Origin: MGBC102946 sp022793145
Lineage (GTDB): Bacteria; Bacillota_I; Bacilli_A; RF39; UBA660
Direction: 5' to 3'
Assembly: GCA_947426265.1 (NCBI GenBank)
Contig: CANEDJ010000027.1
Coordinates: forward strand, 1-19,186
DNA: 19,186 bases
Position numbers and translations under genes: made by a program
Shown here: positions 7,480-14,210 of the stretch, in pieces
How positions within the stretch are numbered: the stretch's first letter is position 1
How the letters are laid out: every line of letters begins with the position of its first letter
The notes under the pieces: model-generated
The model's input: only the letters and a program-made list of their open reading frames with translations
The model's database searches: none
What the model was told of the DNA's origin: nothing

Positions 7480-8229
7480 TTACTTTTTACGCGCTACTAT
7501 AATTAACGTAGTTGGTGCTGCTTTTAATTTTCTAGCATCCCAATAGTTACTTTGATAGTCTCCTATTCCATTTTTTTCTTGCGGATTTTCTTCAATTACT
7601 TGTTCTATTTCCAATCCATTATTGATGATTCCATTCATAATTGTTGATATTTTTAAATTATATTGCATTAATTCTACTTTACTTGGCCCTTTGGTAATAA
7701 TCTGTTTACTTTCATCATTATAGTTATGAGCAATCACTAATTTATCTTCTTCTATCTTCAAGCAATTAAAGAAAGGATGTATCCAACATAGTATTAACTT
7801 ACCGCCTGATTTTAGGTATTCACTAGACAATTTTAAAGTTTGCATTGGGTCGGAACTAAATCCAAGACTATACAGTGACAATACATAATCAAAATATTCT
7901 AATGGCAATCCTGGATTTTCTTCCATAGGAGAAACAACAAATCTAGAATTTTCTATATTTAAACTTTCTGCATTTTTGATTTGTTCTTCTGAAATATCTA
8001 ATCCCCAAATTTCATCTGCTCCTTTTTTCTTTAAATATTCCAGGCTTTTCCCAGAAGCACACCCTAATTCTAGTACTTTTTTCCCTTCTATATTTTTAAA
8101 AAGTTTCAACTTTTCTTCATTTGCCATAAATGGACCATATTCTGGTAAAGAGGTGTTAGAAAAAGGTTCCCCTTTTTTCACTAACGCATTCCATCCTTTT
8201 TTATTGATTTCACAAAAATCTTTCTCCAT
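7480..8229 (-). CDS. Class I SAM-dependent methyltransferase
   Basis: 249 residues. Motif I, VLELGCASG (52-60), binds S-adenosylmethionine, followed by the acidic end of beta-2 (WGLDIS, 75-80). Motif IV is YFDYVLSLYSLGFSSDP, and GGKLILCWIHPFF is post-motif III. The N-terminus (NKKGWNALVKKGEPFSN) looks like small-molecule methyltransferases of the UbiE/Tam type. The substrate is unknown. First gene of an operon with VanZ and CYTH; its stop is 1 nt from the VanZ start. The RBS TAGGGA lies about 6 nt before the ATG. Confidence 0.87.
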   Translation of the reverse strand: MEKDFCEINKKGWNALVKKGEPFSNTSLPEYGPFMANEEKLKLFKNIEGKKVLELGCASGKSLEYLKKKGADEIWGLDISEEQIKNAESLNIENSRFVVSPMEENPGLPLEYFDYVLSLYSLGFSSDPMQTLKLSSEYLKSGGKLILCWIHPFFNCLKIEEDKLVIAHNYNDESKQIITKGPSKVELMQYNLKISTIMNGIINNGLEIEQVIEENPQEKNGIGDYQSNYWDARKLKAAPTTLIIVARKK

Positions 8230-8252
8230 TTTGTTCCCTACTTTCTAAGTTT

Positions 8253-8281
8253 ATTATACAATATAAGTTTTCTTATTCCAA
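8253..8281 (-). promoter_or_regulatory. Promoter of the methyltransferase-VanZ-CYTH operon
   Basis: On the minus strand: -35 TTGGAA (8276-8281), 17-nt spacer, -10 TATAAT (8253-8258). The -35 begins one base after the U-tract of the glycosyltransferase terminator. Confidence 0.75.
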
Positions 8282-8282
8282 G

Positions 8283-8307
8283 AAAAAACTCAAAATTATA
8301 TTTGAGT
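8283..8307 (-). terminator. Intrinsic terminator of the glycosyltransferase gene, with the stop codon in its loop
   Basis: Perfect 7-bp stem ACTCAAA / TTTGAGT around ATTATA, followed on the minus strand by TTTTTT. The last sense codons form the stem and the TAA stop (8296-8298) sits in the loop. Confidence 0.82.
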
Positions 8308-9363
8308 TTCTATCAATTTTTTATTGTCTAATAATCGTTCATCATTAGGGCAAAGCTCTATTGCTTGATTGATGCATTCTAAGGCTTTCTCATAGTTTCC
8401 TTGATAATAATAACTTAAAGATAATAAATCATAAACGGTATGGTTCCAACTAAAAGGTTCATTGATGTAACTTTTTTGATGTGTTTTAATTTCTAAAGCT
8501 TTCCTACAATATTCTTCTATCAATTTCCAGTTTTGAAATCGATTTTCTAAAAGAGCTCTTTCAATATAAGCATCTCTTAAATAAGGTGCTTCTTCTATTG
8601 CTTTATCTAACCACATCCTAGCTTCTTCAAAGCGCTCTAGTGCAATATAAGAACGAGCGATAAAACGCATAGAAGCTGCTCTTTCATCTTTCCAAGTTGC
8701 TCGCTTTAAATTTAAATGTTTTATTAGAGTATCAATTGCTTCATTCCATTTTTTATAATACATATATTCTCTTCCTAAATAATGCATATTTCTATCATCT
8801 TCTGGATCTTCTTTTACAGACAATTCTAATAGTGGTAAATAATTACTTCTAGATTTACTTGCATCAGGGTAATGATTTAATGTTATATTTGGAATTGTTA
8901 TCGTATGTTCTTCTCCTTCATAAGTAAGTACTTCATGCACAGGATGAGTCCATTGATACCCATTTCTTATATGCATTTTTTCAATGTAAAAATTAACTGC
9001 TGGTTTTCCATTTTCGTCGAAGCTCCAATTGTAATTATATCTTGCTCTAGTTGTATTTGAATTCCATACAGCTTCTAATTTTTTTCTCCATCCTTCTTCA
9101 AATACTTCATCTAAATCAGTACAAACACAAATGTCTGCATCTTCAGGTACCAATTTCAATGATTCATTTCGAGCTACATCAAACCTCCATGGGTCTATTT
9201 TTTTTACAGTCACGTTTACATTAAATTTCTTTAACTCCTCTACAGTATTATCAGTTGAACCTGTATCTAGTACATAAATTTCATCTGCCTCTTTCATTGA
9301 ATTTATCCAACGGCCAACAAACTTTTCTTCATTTTTTGAAATCGCATATACACAAACTTTCAT
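8296..9363 (-). CDS. Family 2 glycosyltransferase with C-terminal TPR repeats
   Basis: 355 residues. The GT-A fold starts at the first residue (MKVCVYAISKNEEKFVGRW) and has the nucleotide-sugar signature LDTGSTDNT (32-40), FDVARN (61-66) and the metal-binding DLD of CTDLDE (81-86). From about residue 160, helical pairs with TPR character follow, including RSYIALERFEEARMWLDKAI, AYIERALLENRFQNW and YYYQGNYEKALECINQAI. Such proteins are usually cytoplasmic and add sugars to proteins or cell-surface glycans. The ATG at 9363 is preferred over one at 9378 because AGGAGG lies between them, 4 nt before the chosen start. A TATAAT at about 9381-9386 on the minus strand could serve as -10. Single-gene unit. 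Confidence 0.88.
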   Translation of the reverse strand: MKVCVYAISKNEEKFVGRWINSMKEADEIYVLDTGSTDNTVEELKKFNVNVTVKKIDPWRFDVARNESLKLVPEDADICVCTDLDEVFEEGWRKKLEAVWNSNTTRARYNYNWSFDENGKPAVNFYIEKMHIRNGYQWTHPVHEVLTYEGEEHTITIPNITLNHYPDASKSRSNYLPLLELSVKEDPEDDRNMHYLGREYMYYKKWNEAIDTLIKHLNLKRATWKDERAASMRFIARSYIALERFEEARMWLDKAIEEAPYLRDAYIERALLENRFQNWKLIEEYCRKALEIKTHQKSYINEPFSWNHTVYDLLSLSYYYQGNYEKALECINQAIELCPNDERLLDNKKLIETQI

Positions 9364-9415
9364 AAATCCTCCTATCATTATAATATATTAGAGTCATTTA
9401 TTTTCAGTTCCTATA

Positions 9416-9444
9416 TTGAATTAAATATTAGTTTTTGTTATAAT
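9416..9444 (+). promoter_or_regulatory. Promoter of tRNA-Thr
   Basis: -35 TTGAAT (9416-9421), 17-nt spacer, -10 TATAAT (9439-9444) with an extended TG one base upstream. The -10 ends 15 nt before the mature tRNA 5' end. Confidence 0.82.
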
Positions 9445-9459
9445 GTTAGGTGAAAAAGC

Positions 9460-9535
9460 GCTGGAATAGCTCAGTAGGTAGAGCAACTGTCTCGTAATCA
9501 GTAGGTCGCGGGTTCAATTCCTGTTTCCAGCACCA
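9460..9535 (+). tRNA. tRNA-Thr(CGT)
   Basis: Full cloverleaf of 76 nt with encoded CCA. Acceptor GCTGGAA/TTCCAGC (perfect), D-stem GCTC/GAGC, anticodon arm ACTGT-CTCGTAA-TCAGT giving anticodon CGT (reads ACG), T-arm GCGGG-TTCAATT-CCTGT with two G-T pairs, discriminator A. G1-C72 and C2-G71 agree with Thr identity. Position 31-39 is a T-T mismatch. Confidence 0.93.
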
Positions 9536-9551
9536 GATTTGATTGCTACTC

Positions 9552-9574
9552 GAACTTTATGTATCAAGTTTTTT
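9552..9574 (+). terminator. Weak intrinsic terminator of tRNA-Thr
   Basis: GAACTT pairs with AAGTTT (one G-U) across an 8-nt loop, followed by Ts. It is short and AT-rich, so read-through into the next gene is possible. Confidence 0.4.
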
Positions 9575-9575
9575 G

Positions 9576-9604
9576 TTGCTTTAATTTTATTCTTCTGTTA
9601 TGAT
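9576..9604 (+). promoter_or_regulatory. Promoter of the nucleotidyltransferase gene
   Basis: -35 TTGCTT (9576-9581), 17-nt spacer, extended -10 TGTTATGAT (9596-9604). Confidence 0.6.
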
Positions 9605-9641
9605 ATAGAACAAATTAGTTGACTATTAGGTGGCGATTAAA

Positions 9642-10685
9642 ATGAATCCTTATGAAATTATTAATATTTTTATTCAAAGTCATCAATTAGATGAAAAAAA
9701 TCCAAATGTTTTGGGAATCATTTTTTATGGAAGTACCAAATATCAAACAAATAAGCCAAGCTCTGATATTGATTTATTAATTGTTACCAGCTCTCCTAAA
9801 TGTTATAAAGGAGTTACTTATATTGATGGAATAAAAATCGAATATTTTGAAAAAAGTTTTGATTATCTTCTAAATCAAATATATGATATGAAAAATTCTT
9901 TAGATTCTTCTTTATTATCTATATTTAAAAATGGAAAGGTCTTATTTAGTAGAGATTATACAATTGAATATTTAACTGATGAAATTTTATCTCAAAATAA
10001 TTCTTTAAATAAAAGACATGTTGCAAGTCATGGAGTTTTAAATGAATGGCTTGAATTTTTTGATGGAATCAGTATAGATAGTACAATGTTTCCTTTTGTA
10101 TATCACAACTTATTAGAATTTATTAGAAAACTATTTCATGAAGAAAATGGATTTTCTAAATTACCAATCATGAAGGTTTATGATCTATACCAAGATAAGA
10201 GTTATGCAACTAAATTCTATTGCGCTGAACTCCCTCCCCAGGAATTTAGAAGTTGTTTTTTAGATTTGATAGCAAGTCATGATAACCCCTCCCGATTCCA
10301 TGCTTTTCTAAAAACTATTTCTTCAAAAGAGGACTATAGTGAATCTTCTCCAACAGCATATCGTTTAAATGAATTACAATATAAAAGTACAATTGCTGAA
10401 ACTTGTGTTTCTAAAGTAATTGCATTATATCAAGAGAATCATCCAGCTTCCTTGCACTGCTATTATATTGCTTTAGAAAAATTAAGAGTCTTATACTGTA
10501 ATATTAATGGTCTCAATGAATCAATTCATCATTTTGGAAACTCCTATGATGCAGAATTTCTATCTTTCTTTCAAAACTGCATTGATAAAATAGACCCAAA
10601 TAATTTGAGAAATTTATTTGTTTTTATTTCCTCTCCACTTAAAATGGATTATCATCATTATAAAATTTTAGAATATCATACATAA
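9642..10685 (+). CDS. Nucleotidyltransferase-fold protein
   Basis: 347 residues. The N-terminal domain has the polymerase-beta-like nucleotidyltransferase signature: GS at 30-31 (IIFYGST) and DID at 42-44 (SSDIDLLIV), with Glu67 in IKIEYFE a candidate third metal ligand. Relatives transfer NMP to small molecules such as aminoglycosides, or to tRNA or protein targets. The remaining roughly 250 residues are soluble, helical and unrecognised (for example FVYHNLLEFIRKLFHEENGF). It is the only protein gene on the + strand here, just after tRNA-Thr. The ATG at 9642 has AGGTGG 8 nt upstream; a GTG at 9630 overlaps that site and is less likely. No partner antitoxin or kinase gene is adjacent. Confidence 0.78.
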   Translation: MNPYEIINIFIQSHQLDEKNPNVLGIIFYGSTKYQTNKPSSDIDLLIVTSSPKCYKGVTYIDGIKIEYFEKSFDYLLNQIYDMKNSLDSSLLSIFKNGKVLFSRDYTIEYLTDEILSQNNSLNKRHVASHGVLNEWLEFFDGISIDSTMFPFVYHNLLEFIRKLFHEENGFSKLPIMKVYDLYQDKSYATKFYCAELPPQEFRSCFLDLIASHDNPSRFHAFLKTISSKEDYSESSPTAYRLNELQYKSTIAETCVSKVIALYQENHPASLHCYYIALEKLRVLYCNINGLNESIHHFGNSYDAEFLSFFQNCIDKIDPNNLRNLFVFISSPLKMDYHHYKILEYHT

Positions 10686-10755
10686 AAGTGGCATTAAAAA
10701 TTTTATAAGTGTTTTTTTACAAGTTTACAATTTAAAGCAAATCTTATTATGAAAT

Positions 10756-10786
10756 AAAAAATGATTCGGTTAAAAATCATTTTTTT
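10756..10786. terminator. Bidirectional terminator between convergent genes
   Basis: 11-bp perfect stem AAAAAATGATT / AATCATTTTTT with an 8-nt loop. T-tracts on both strands let it stop the + strand nucleotidyltransferase gene and the - strand MBL gene. The MBL stop codon (10770-10772) is in the loop. Confidence 0.82.
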
Positions 10787-11498
10787 CTTTTGCTATCTCT
10801 ACAACATGAAATCCTAAAGCTTTTGCACGCTCAATACAACTATCATCATTAAAATGCATACAATAAACAGATTTTTTAAATTCTTCTGGTATTGCGTCTT
10901 TTAAGATTTCAATATATAAATGAACATTGCCAGGAAAATTCGCTGTTGTTGTATCTATATATAATTTATCAATTGGCTGATTGGCAATCAAGTTTTTAAT
11001 TGTCTCCACTTCCCTTGTGTCTCCAGAATAATAAACAATTCCTTTTTTGGTAGTAAATAATAACCCATAACTCTTTAATTCATCACAATGATCTGTTTCT
11101 ATATATCTAATTGTATCAAAAGTTTCATATTGTCCATCAAAACTTTTTTCATCAACATAGTGATACATCGATTTTGTACATCCAAATCCACTTAATATTT
11201 TTTCAATATTAGAAAAATGTTTTGCGTTTTTAGGTAAAATAATATTTAATGGTTTTTGTAATGTATAAAAAGAATAAGTGATCAAACTACCTAAGCTGCC
11301 AATATGATCAGAATGGGTATGCGTTACCATTATATTGATTGCTTCTATATGTTTTAATAAATTTTTTTCAATCAGTCTTTCAAATATATTTTCACCACAA
11401 TCTATCAAAAAGATTTGATTGTTCTCAATAAAATAAGCAGAATTATTTCCCTCTTTTGGATTTAGTGATGCTCCCCTTCCTAAAAATTTTAATTCCAT
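10770..11498 (-). CDS. Metallo-beta-lactamase-fold hydrolase (RNase Z/AHL-lactonase-like)
   Basis: 242 residues. The metal motif HTHSDH is at 60-65 (His60, His62, Asp64, His65). Further ligands are His137 (ETDHCDE), Asp160 (YYSGDTRE) and His215 (CMHFND). The opening MELKFLGRGAS and DCGENIFERL resemble the RNase Z/phosphodiesterase branch, but the long exosite arm of RNase Z is not obvious, so a small-molecule or nucleotide phosphodiesterase is equally possible. The ATG at 11498 was chosen because a GAGGAGAGG site lies 5 nt upstream; an in-frame ATG at 11528 would add 10 residues across that site. TATAAT at 11536-11541 is a candidate -10. A separate unit from the HD gene upstream, which has its own terminator. 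Confidence 0.83.
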   Translation of the reverse strand: MELKFLGRGASLNPKEGNNSAYFIENNQIFLIDCGENIFERLIEKNLLKHIEAINIMVTHTHSDHIGSLGSLITYSFYTLQKPLNIILPKNAKHFSNIEKILSGFGCTKSMYHYVDEKSFDGQYETFDTIRYIETDHCDELKSYGLLFTTKKGIVYYSGDTREVETIKNLIANQPIDKLYIDTTTANFPGNVHLYIEILKDAIPEEFKKSVYCMHFNDDSCIERAKALGFHVVEIAKEKNDF

Positions 11499-11550
11499 AT
11501 TTTCCTCTCCTCTTACATCTAAGTTCAATTTCTATATTATAAAAATAATC

Positions 11551-11592
11551 AAAAAAGACTATATAAAAGTAAATTACTTTCAATTAGTCTCT
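11551..11592 (-). terminator. Intrinsic terminator of the pseudokinase-HD operon
   Basis: Two-tier hairpin: outer AGACTA/TAGTCT, 4x4 internal loop, inner AAAGTA/TACTTT with a 3-nt loop, followed on the minus strand by a T-tract. Confidence 0.78.
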
Positions 11593-11615
11593 TTTATAAA
11601 ATGGATCTTGAACCT

Positions 11616-12269
11616 TTATTCAAAATACCAAGTATTTGCATATTGTTCATTTAATGATTTATAAAGTTCGTTCTCATCTAAATTAAATTGTGTTCCCTTT
11701 TTTGCTTTATTAAACCATAAATTAACAAATGATAATTTTTTATCCATATCATCTGCATACTTTACAATAATAGCTTCCAAAAGTTTTGGAGGTAAAGTCC
11801 TCTCTTGTTCATGTGTGATTGCAATAATGTGCAATACCTGATCTTTAAATTCTTTATCTATAGAATATTTTGATAAATAGGAATCTATAATATGTATACT
11901 TTTGTATGAATTTCCTAAAAATTCGTGACTATTTGATATGTAATCAGCTTGATTATTCATAAAATCAGAATACTCATATACTTTTCCAATATCATGCAAT
12001 AAAGAACCAAATATAATTAAATCAGAATCCATTTTCAATCTTGCATACAAATCCATAATTGATATAGCATTTTTAGCTACACAATAAATATGACATAAGA
12101 GGCCACCTTTATAGTAATGATATCTATTTATAGAAGCTGGTTTACGCATTAATTTTTCTTTATAATCAGATAATATTTTTTCACAACATTCTTTTAAAGT
12201 TGGATTTTTAATTTGGTGAATTAATTTAATACATTGATCATAAATTTGCTCTAAATTTACATTTTCCAT
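11616..12269 (-). CDS. Stand-alone HD-domain hydrolase (YhaM-type HD domain)
   Basis: 217 residues made almost wholly of one HD phosphohydrolase domain. The metal ligand series is visible: His51 and His60 (YHYYKGGLLCH), His92-Asp93 (LLHDIGK), His115 (NSHEFLG), His153 (AITHEQ) and Asp173/174 (KYADDMD). The spacing and the YKGGLLxH and HDIGKVxE phrases match the C-terminal HD domain of YhaM 3'-5' exoribonuclease, but the N-terminal OB-fold RNA-binding part is missing and replaced by about 40 helical residues. Possible activities are nuclease, nucleotide or cyclic-dinucleotide hydrolysis; none can be chosen from sequence. It starts 19 nt after the kinase-like gene, with AAAGGAAAG as RBS in the gap, so the two are co-transcribed. 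Confidence 0.8.
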   Translation of the reverse strand: MENVNLEQIYDQCIKLIHQIKNPTLKECCEKILSDYKEKLMRKPASINRYHYYKGGLLCHIYCVAKNAISIMDLYARLKMDSDLIIFGSLLHDIGKVYEYSDFMNNQADYISNSHEFLGNSYKSIHIIDSYLSKYSIDKEFKDQVLHIIAITHEQERTLPPKLLEAIIVKYADDMDKKLSFVNLWFNKAKKGTQFNLDENELYKSLNEQYANTWYFE

Positions 12270-12288
12270 GAATCTTTCCTTTCAATTT

Positions 12289-14130
12289 TTATTTCATTTT
12301 AATATATTTATCTAAAATTTGTTTTATTTCATCCTTTATAATAGGAACTCCAATTGTATCACAAAAACCAATATTGATATAAGTGTCTTTTGTTTCTATA
12401 TCTTTATGCTTTGTCATAAGTACTACTGGGATATTAAAACCATCAATTGTTCTTAATTTATCAAAAGTATGAACACTGCTCAGTTTTGGTAAAGTTTCAT
12501 CCATCAAAATTAATTGATAACTTTCTTTTTTTCTGATTTTTTCTAAACATTCTTGTCCATTTGCTACAACACTATAATCAACATGAAATTTTTTTAATAA
12601 AGTAGATAGTTTCTTTTCGATTTTTTCATCTGATGTAACAACTAAAACGTGATCTTGATTTATATAAATGTTTTCGTACTGTTTAACTGCTTTTGTAACT
12701 TCTGTTTTTTTCTCTGTAGGAATTTTTTGGTCAATTACAACAATAAATTTTGTTCCCTTTTCTATTTCACTAGTTACAGTTATTGTTCCACCTATCAAAT
12801 CTACTAAAGTTTTTATAAATACTAGATTTTTCTGACTGTCATCAATATCATGATTTTCATAAGCATCTATTTTTGTTTTCTCAAAAATATGATTTAATTG
12901 GTCTGCTGACATTCCTTTTCCAGAATCCTCCACTACAATAATTAAACGACACATATCATATTTAACAACCGCGTTTACATTAAACTCTATAAAACCATTT
13001 TTTGTATGAGTGGTCGCATTTTCCAATAAAGTACTTACAATTTGCTTAATTCTTAAGGAATCTCCACTTAAATATTCGGGAACACTTTGGTCATAACTAA
13101 AGCGTAATTCTACAGCTTTTTCTTTTAATTGAATTTTTGTTATTCGAGCTAATCCTCCAAATAAATTAAAAGGCTGATATTTATGATTTCCTATTGTAAT
13201 CTTTCGATTTTCTAATTCAGATATATCTAGTACATCATTCACAAGAGCTAATGAAGTATTAGAAGAGAATTTAATATTTCTCAAACTTTCTTTAATAATA
13301 TCTACATTACTTTCCATTAATGCCTCTTTACTAAGACGATTAATATCTTTTAATGGTTCTCTAAGCCTCTGAGTTACTTTAAATAAGAATAAAGACTTTT
13401 CGTTATTAGAATTTTCTGCATATTCTTTTGCTTTATATATTTCACCTAACATCTGAACATCTGGATTTTCTATTGTGAAATACATAAGAACAGTAATGAA
13501 AGCAAAAACTGAGTTAATAATAGTAATTCCCGGATTTATTTCTCGAAGTATCACTAAAAATATAACTAAAATCATTAATACAAATAATGGAAAATATTTC
13601 TTTTTAATAATTTTCTTTATATTTTTAAATAAACAAAATAATTCAAAAATAATACAAATACCACCAATTATTATGATCATATCTGCTGAAGGGCCATAAG
13701 AGTATACAAAATTTCCATCATTGAAATAATAAGTTGGAAAAACTAAAATTAATAAACTCGATATAATATAAATTGCGGCCATGATTAATAACATTCTTTT
13801 TTTTGTTTTTTTGTTTCTCTGCGTATTCTCTTCTCCAAAAAAAGAAATAAGAAATATATATGTTGCAAATAAAAGTTCCCAACTTAATAAGTATATGAGG
13901 AATGATTTATTTACAACAATATTTAAAATACTCAAAATATTAGAAACATCACTATAGAATAAAAATAAGTTACATCCTAATTCTAAAACAAGTCCAAAAA
14001 TGTTAATTTTAAGCAATAAACTATATATTCTATTTTCCATGTTGTTCAGCTTTTTCTTTGAAACATAAACTATATAAACCATAGTGCTATATAAAAGACT
14101 ACATATAATTACTGCAATTCCCATTAGCAT
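12289..14130 (-). CDS. Membrane hybrid histidine-kinase-like protein with degenerate catalytic residues (pseudokinase)
   Basis: 613 residues. Seven or so membrane helices (1-220) form the input. A short coiled segment (228-245) leads to a HisKA-like domain in which the usual SHEIRTPL reads TQRLREPL (253-260), so the phosphoacceptor His is Gln254. The HATPase region keeps the N-box Asn371 (LLENATTHT) and the DSGKG G1 box (402-406). The glycine-rich GLGL lid is DSQKNL (431-436). The C-terminal receiver (494-613) keeps phosphoacceptor Asp543 (LILMDETLP) and Thr573, but the acidic pair is Thr499-Ser500 and the conserved Lys is Val595. The frame is intact, so this looks like selected loss of kinase chemistry rather than decay. 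GAGGTG lies 7 nt before the ATG. First gene of an operon with the HD hydrolase. Confidence 0.85.
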   Translation of the reverse strand: MLMGIAVIICSLLYSTMVYIVYVSKKKLNNMENRIYSLLLKINIFGLVLELGCNLFLFYSDVSNILSILNIVVNKSFLIYLLSWELLFATYIFLISFFGEENTQRNKKTKKRMLLIMAAIYIISSLLILVFPTYYFNDGNFVYSYGPSADMIIIIGGICIIFELFCLFKNIKKIIKKKYFPLFVLMILVIFLVILREINPGITIINSVFAFITVLMYFTIENPDVQMLGEIYKAKEYAENSNNEKSLFLFKVTQRLREPLKDINRLSKEALMESNVDIIKESLRNIKFSSNTSLALVNDVLDISELENRKITIGNHKYQPFNLFGGLARITKIQLKEKAVELRFSYDQSVPEYLSGDSLRIKQIVSTLLENATTHTKNGFIEFNVNAVVKYDMCRLIIVVEDSGKGMSADQLNHIFEKTKIDAYENHDIDDSQKNLVFIKTLVDLIGGTITVTSEIEKGTKFIVVIDQKIPTEKKTEVTKAVKQYENIYINQDHVLVVTSDEKIEKKLSTLLKKFHVDYSVVANGQECLEKIRKKESYQLILMDETLPKLSSVHTFDKLRTIDGFNIPVVLMTKHKDIETKDTYINIGFCDTIGVPIIKDEIKQILDKYIKMK

Positions 14131-14158
14131 ATTACCACACCTCTATCATTCTATTAAC

Positions 14159-14167
14159 ATTATAACA
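14159..14167 (-). promoter_or_regulatory. Extended -10 promoter of the pseudokinase-HD operon
   Basis: TGTTATAAT on the minus strand, about 28 nt before the start codon. It is fused to the T-tract of the acyl-CoA synthetase terminator: the same 15-mer, TTTTTTTGTTATAAT, occurs before the CofE-like gene. Confidence 0.65.
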
Positions 14168-14205
14168 AAAAAAGACTTAGGAAGTAAAGAACACCTAAGC
14201 TTTTT
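14167..14205 (-). terminator. Intrinsic terminator of the acyl-CoA-synthetase-like gene
   Basis: Stem AAAAAG-CTTAGG / CCTAAG-(T)-CTTTTT with one bulged T and a 12-nt loop, ending in a T7 tract on the minus strand, just after the stop codon. Confidence 0.78.
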
Positions 14206-14210
14206 CTAAA

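Noticed and set aside
9460..9535. tRNA-Thr looked like a remoulded copy of tRNA-Lys, since their D/anticodon regions differ at only three positions over 26 bases.
   Set aside because: The same arm sequence is normal for tRNA-Thr in low-GC Gram-positives, and the acceptor stems of the two are unrelated, with Thr identity pairs present.
9642..10685. Nucleotidyltransferase as a toxin of an AbiE/MNT-HEPN type toxin-antitoxin pair.
   Set aside because: No partner gene lies on either side, and the protein has a long extra C-terminal region.
10682..10720. A second terminator right after the nucleotidyltransferase stop (ATAAAA...TTTTAT).
   Set aside because: The stem is short and all A-T, and the T-tract is not adjacent; the hairpin at 10756-10786 is much better.
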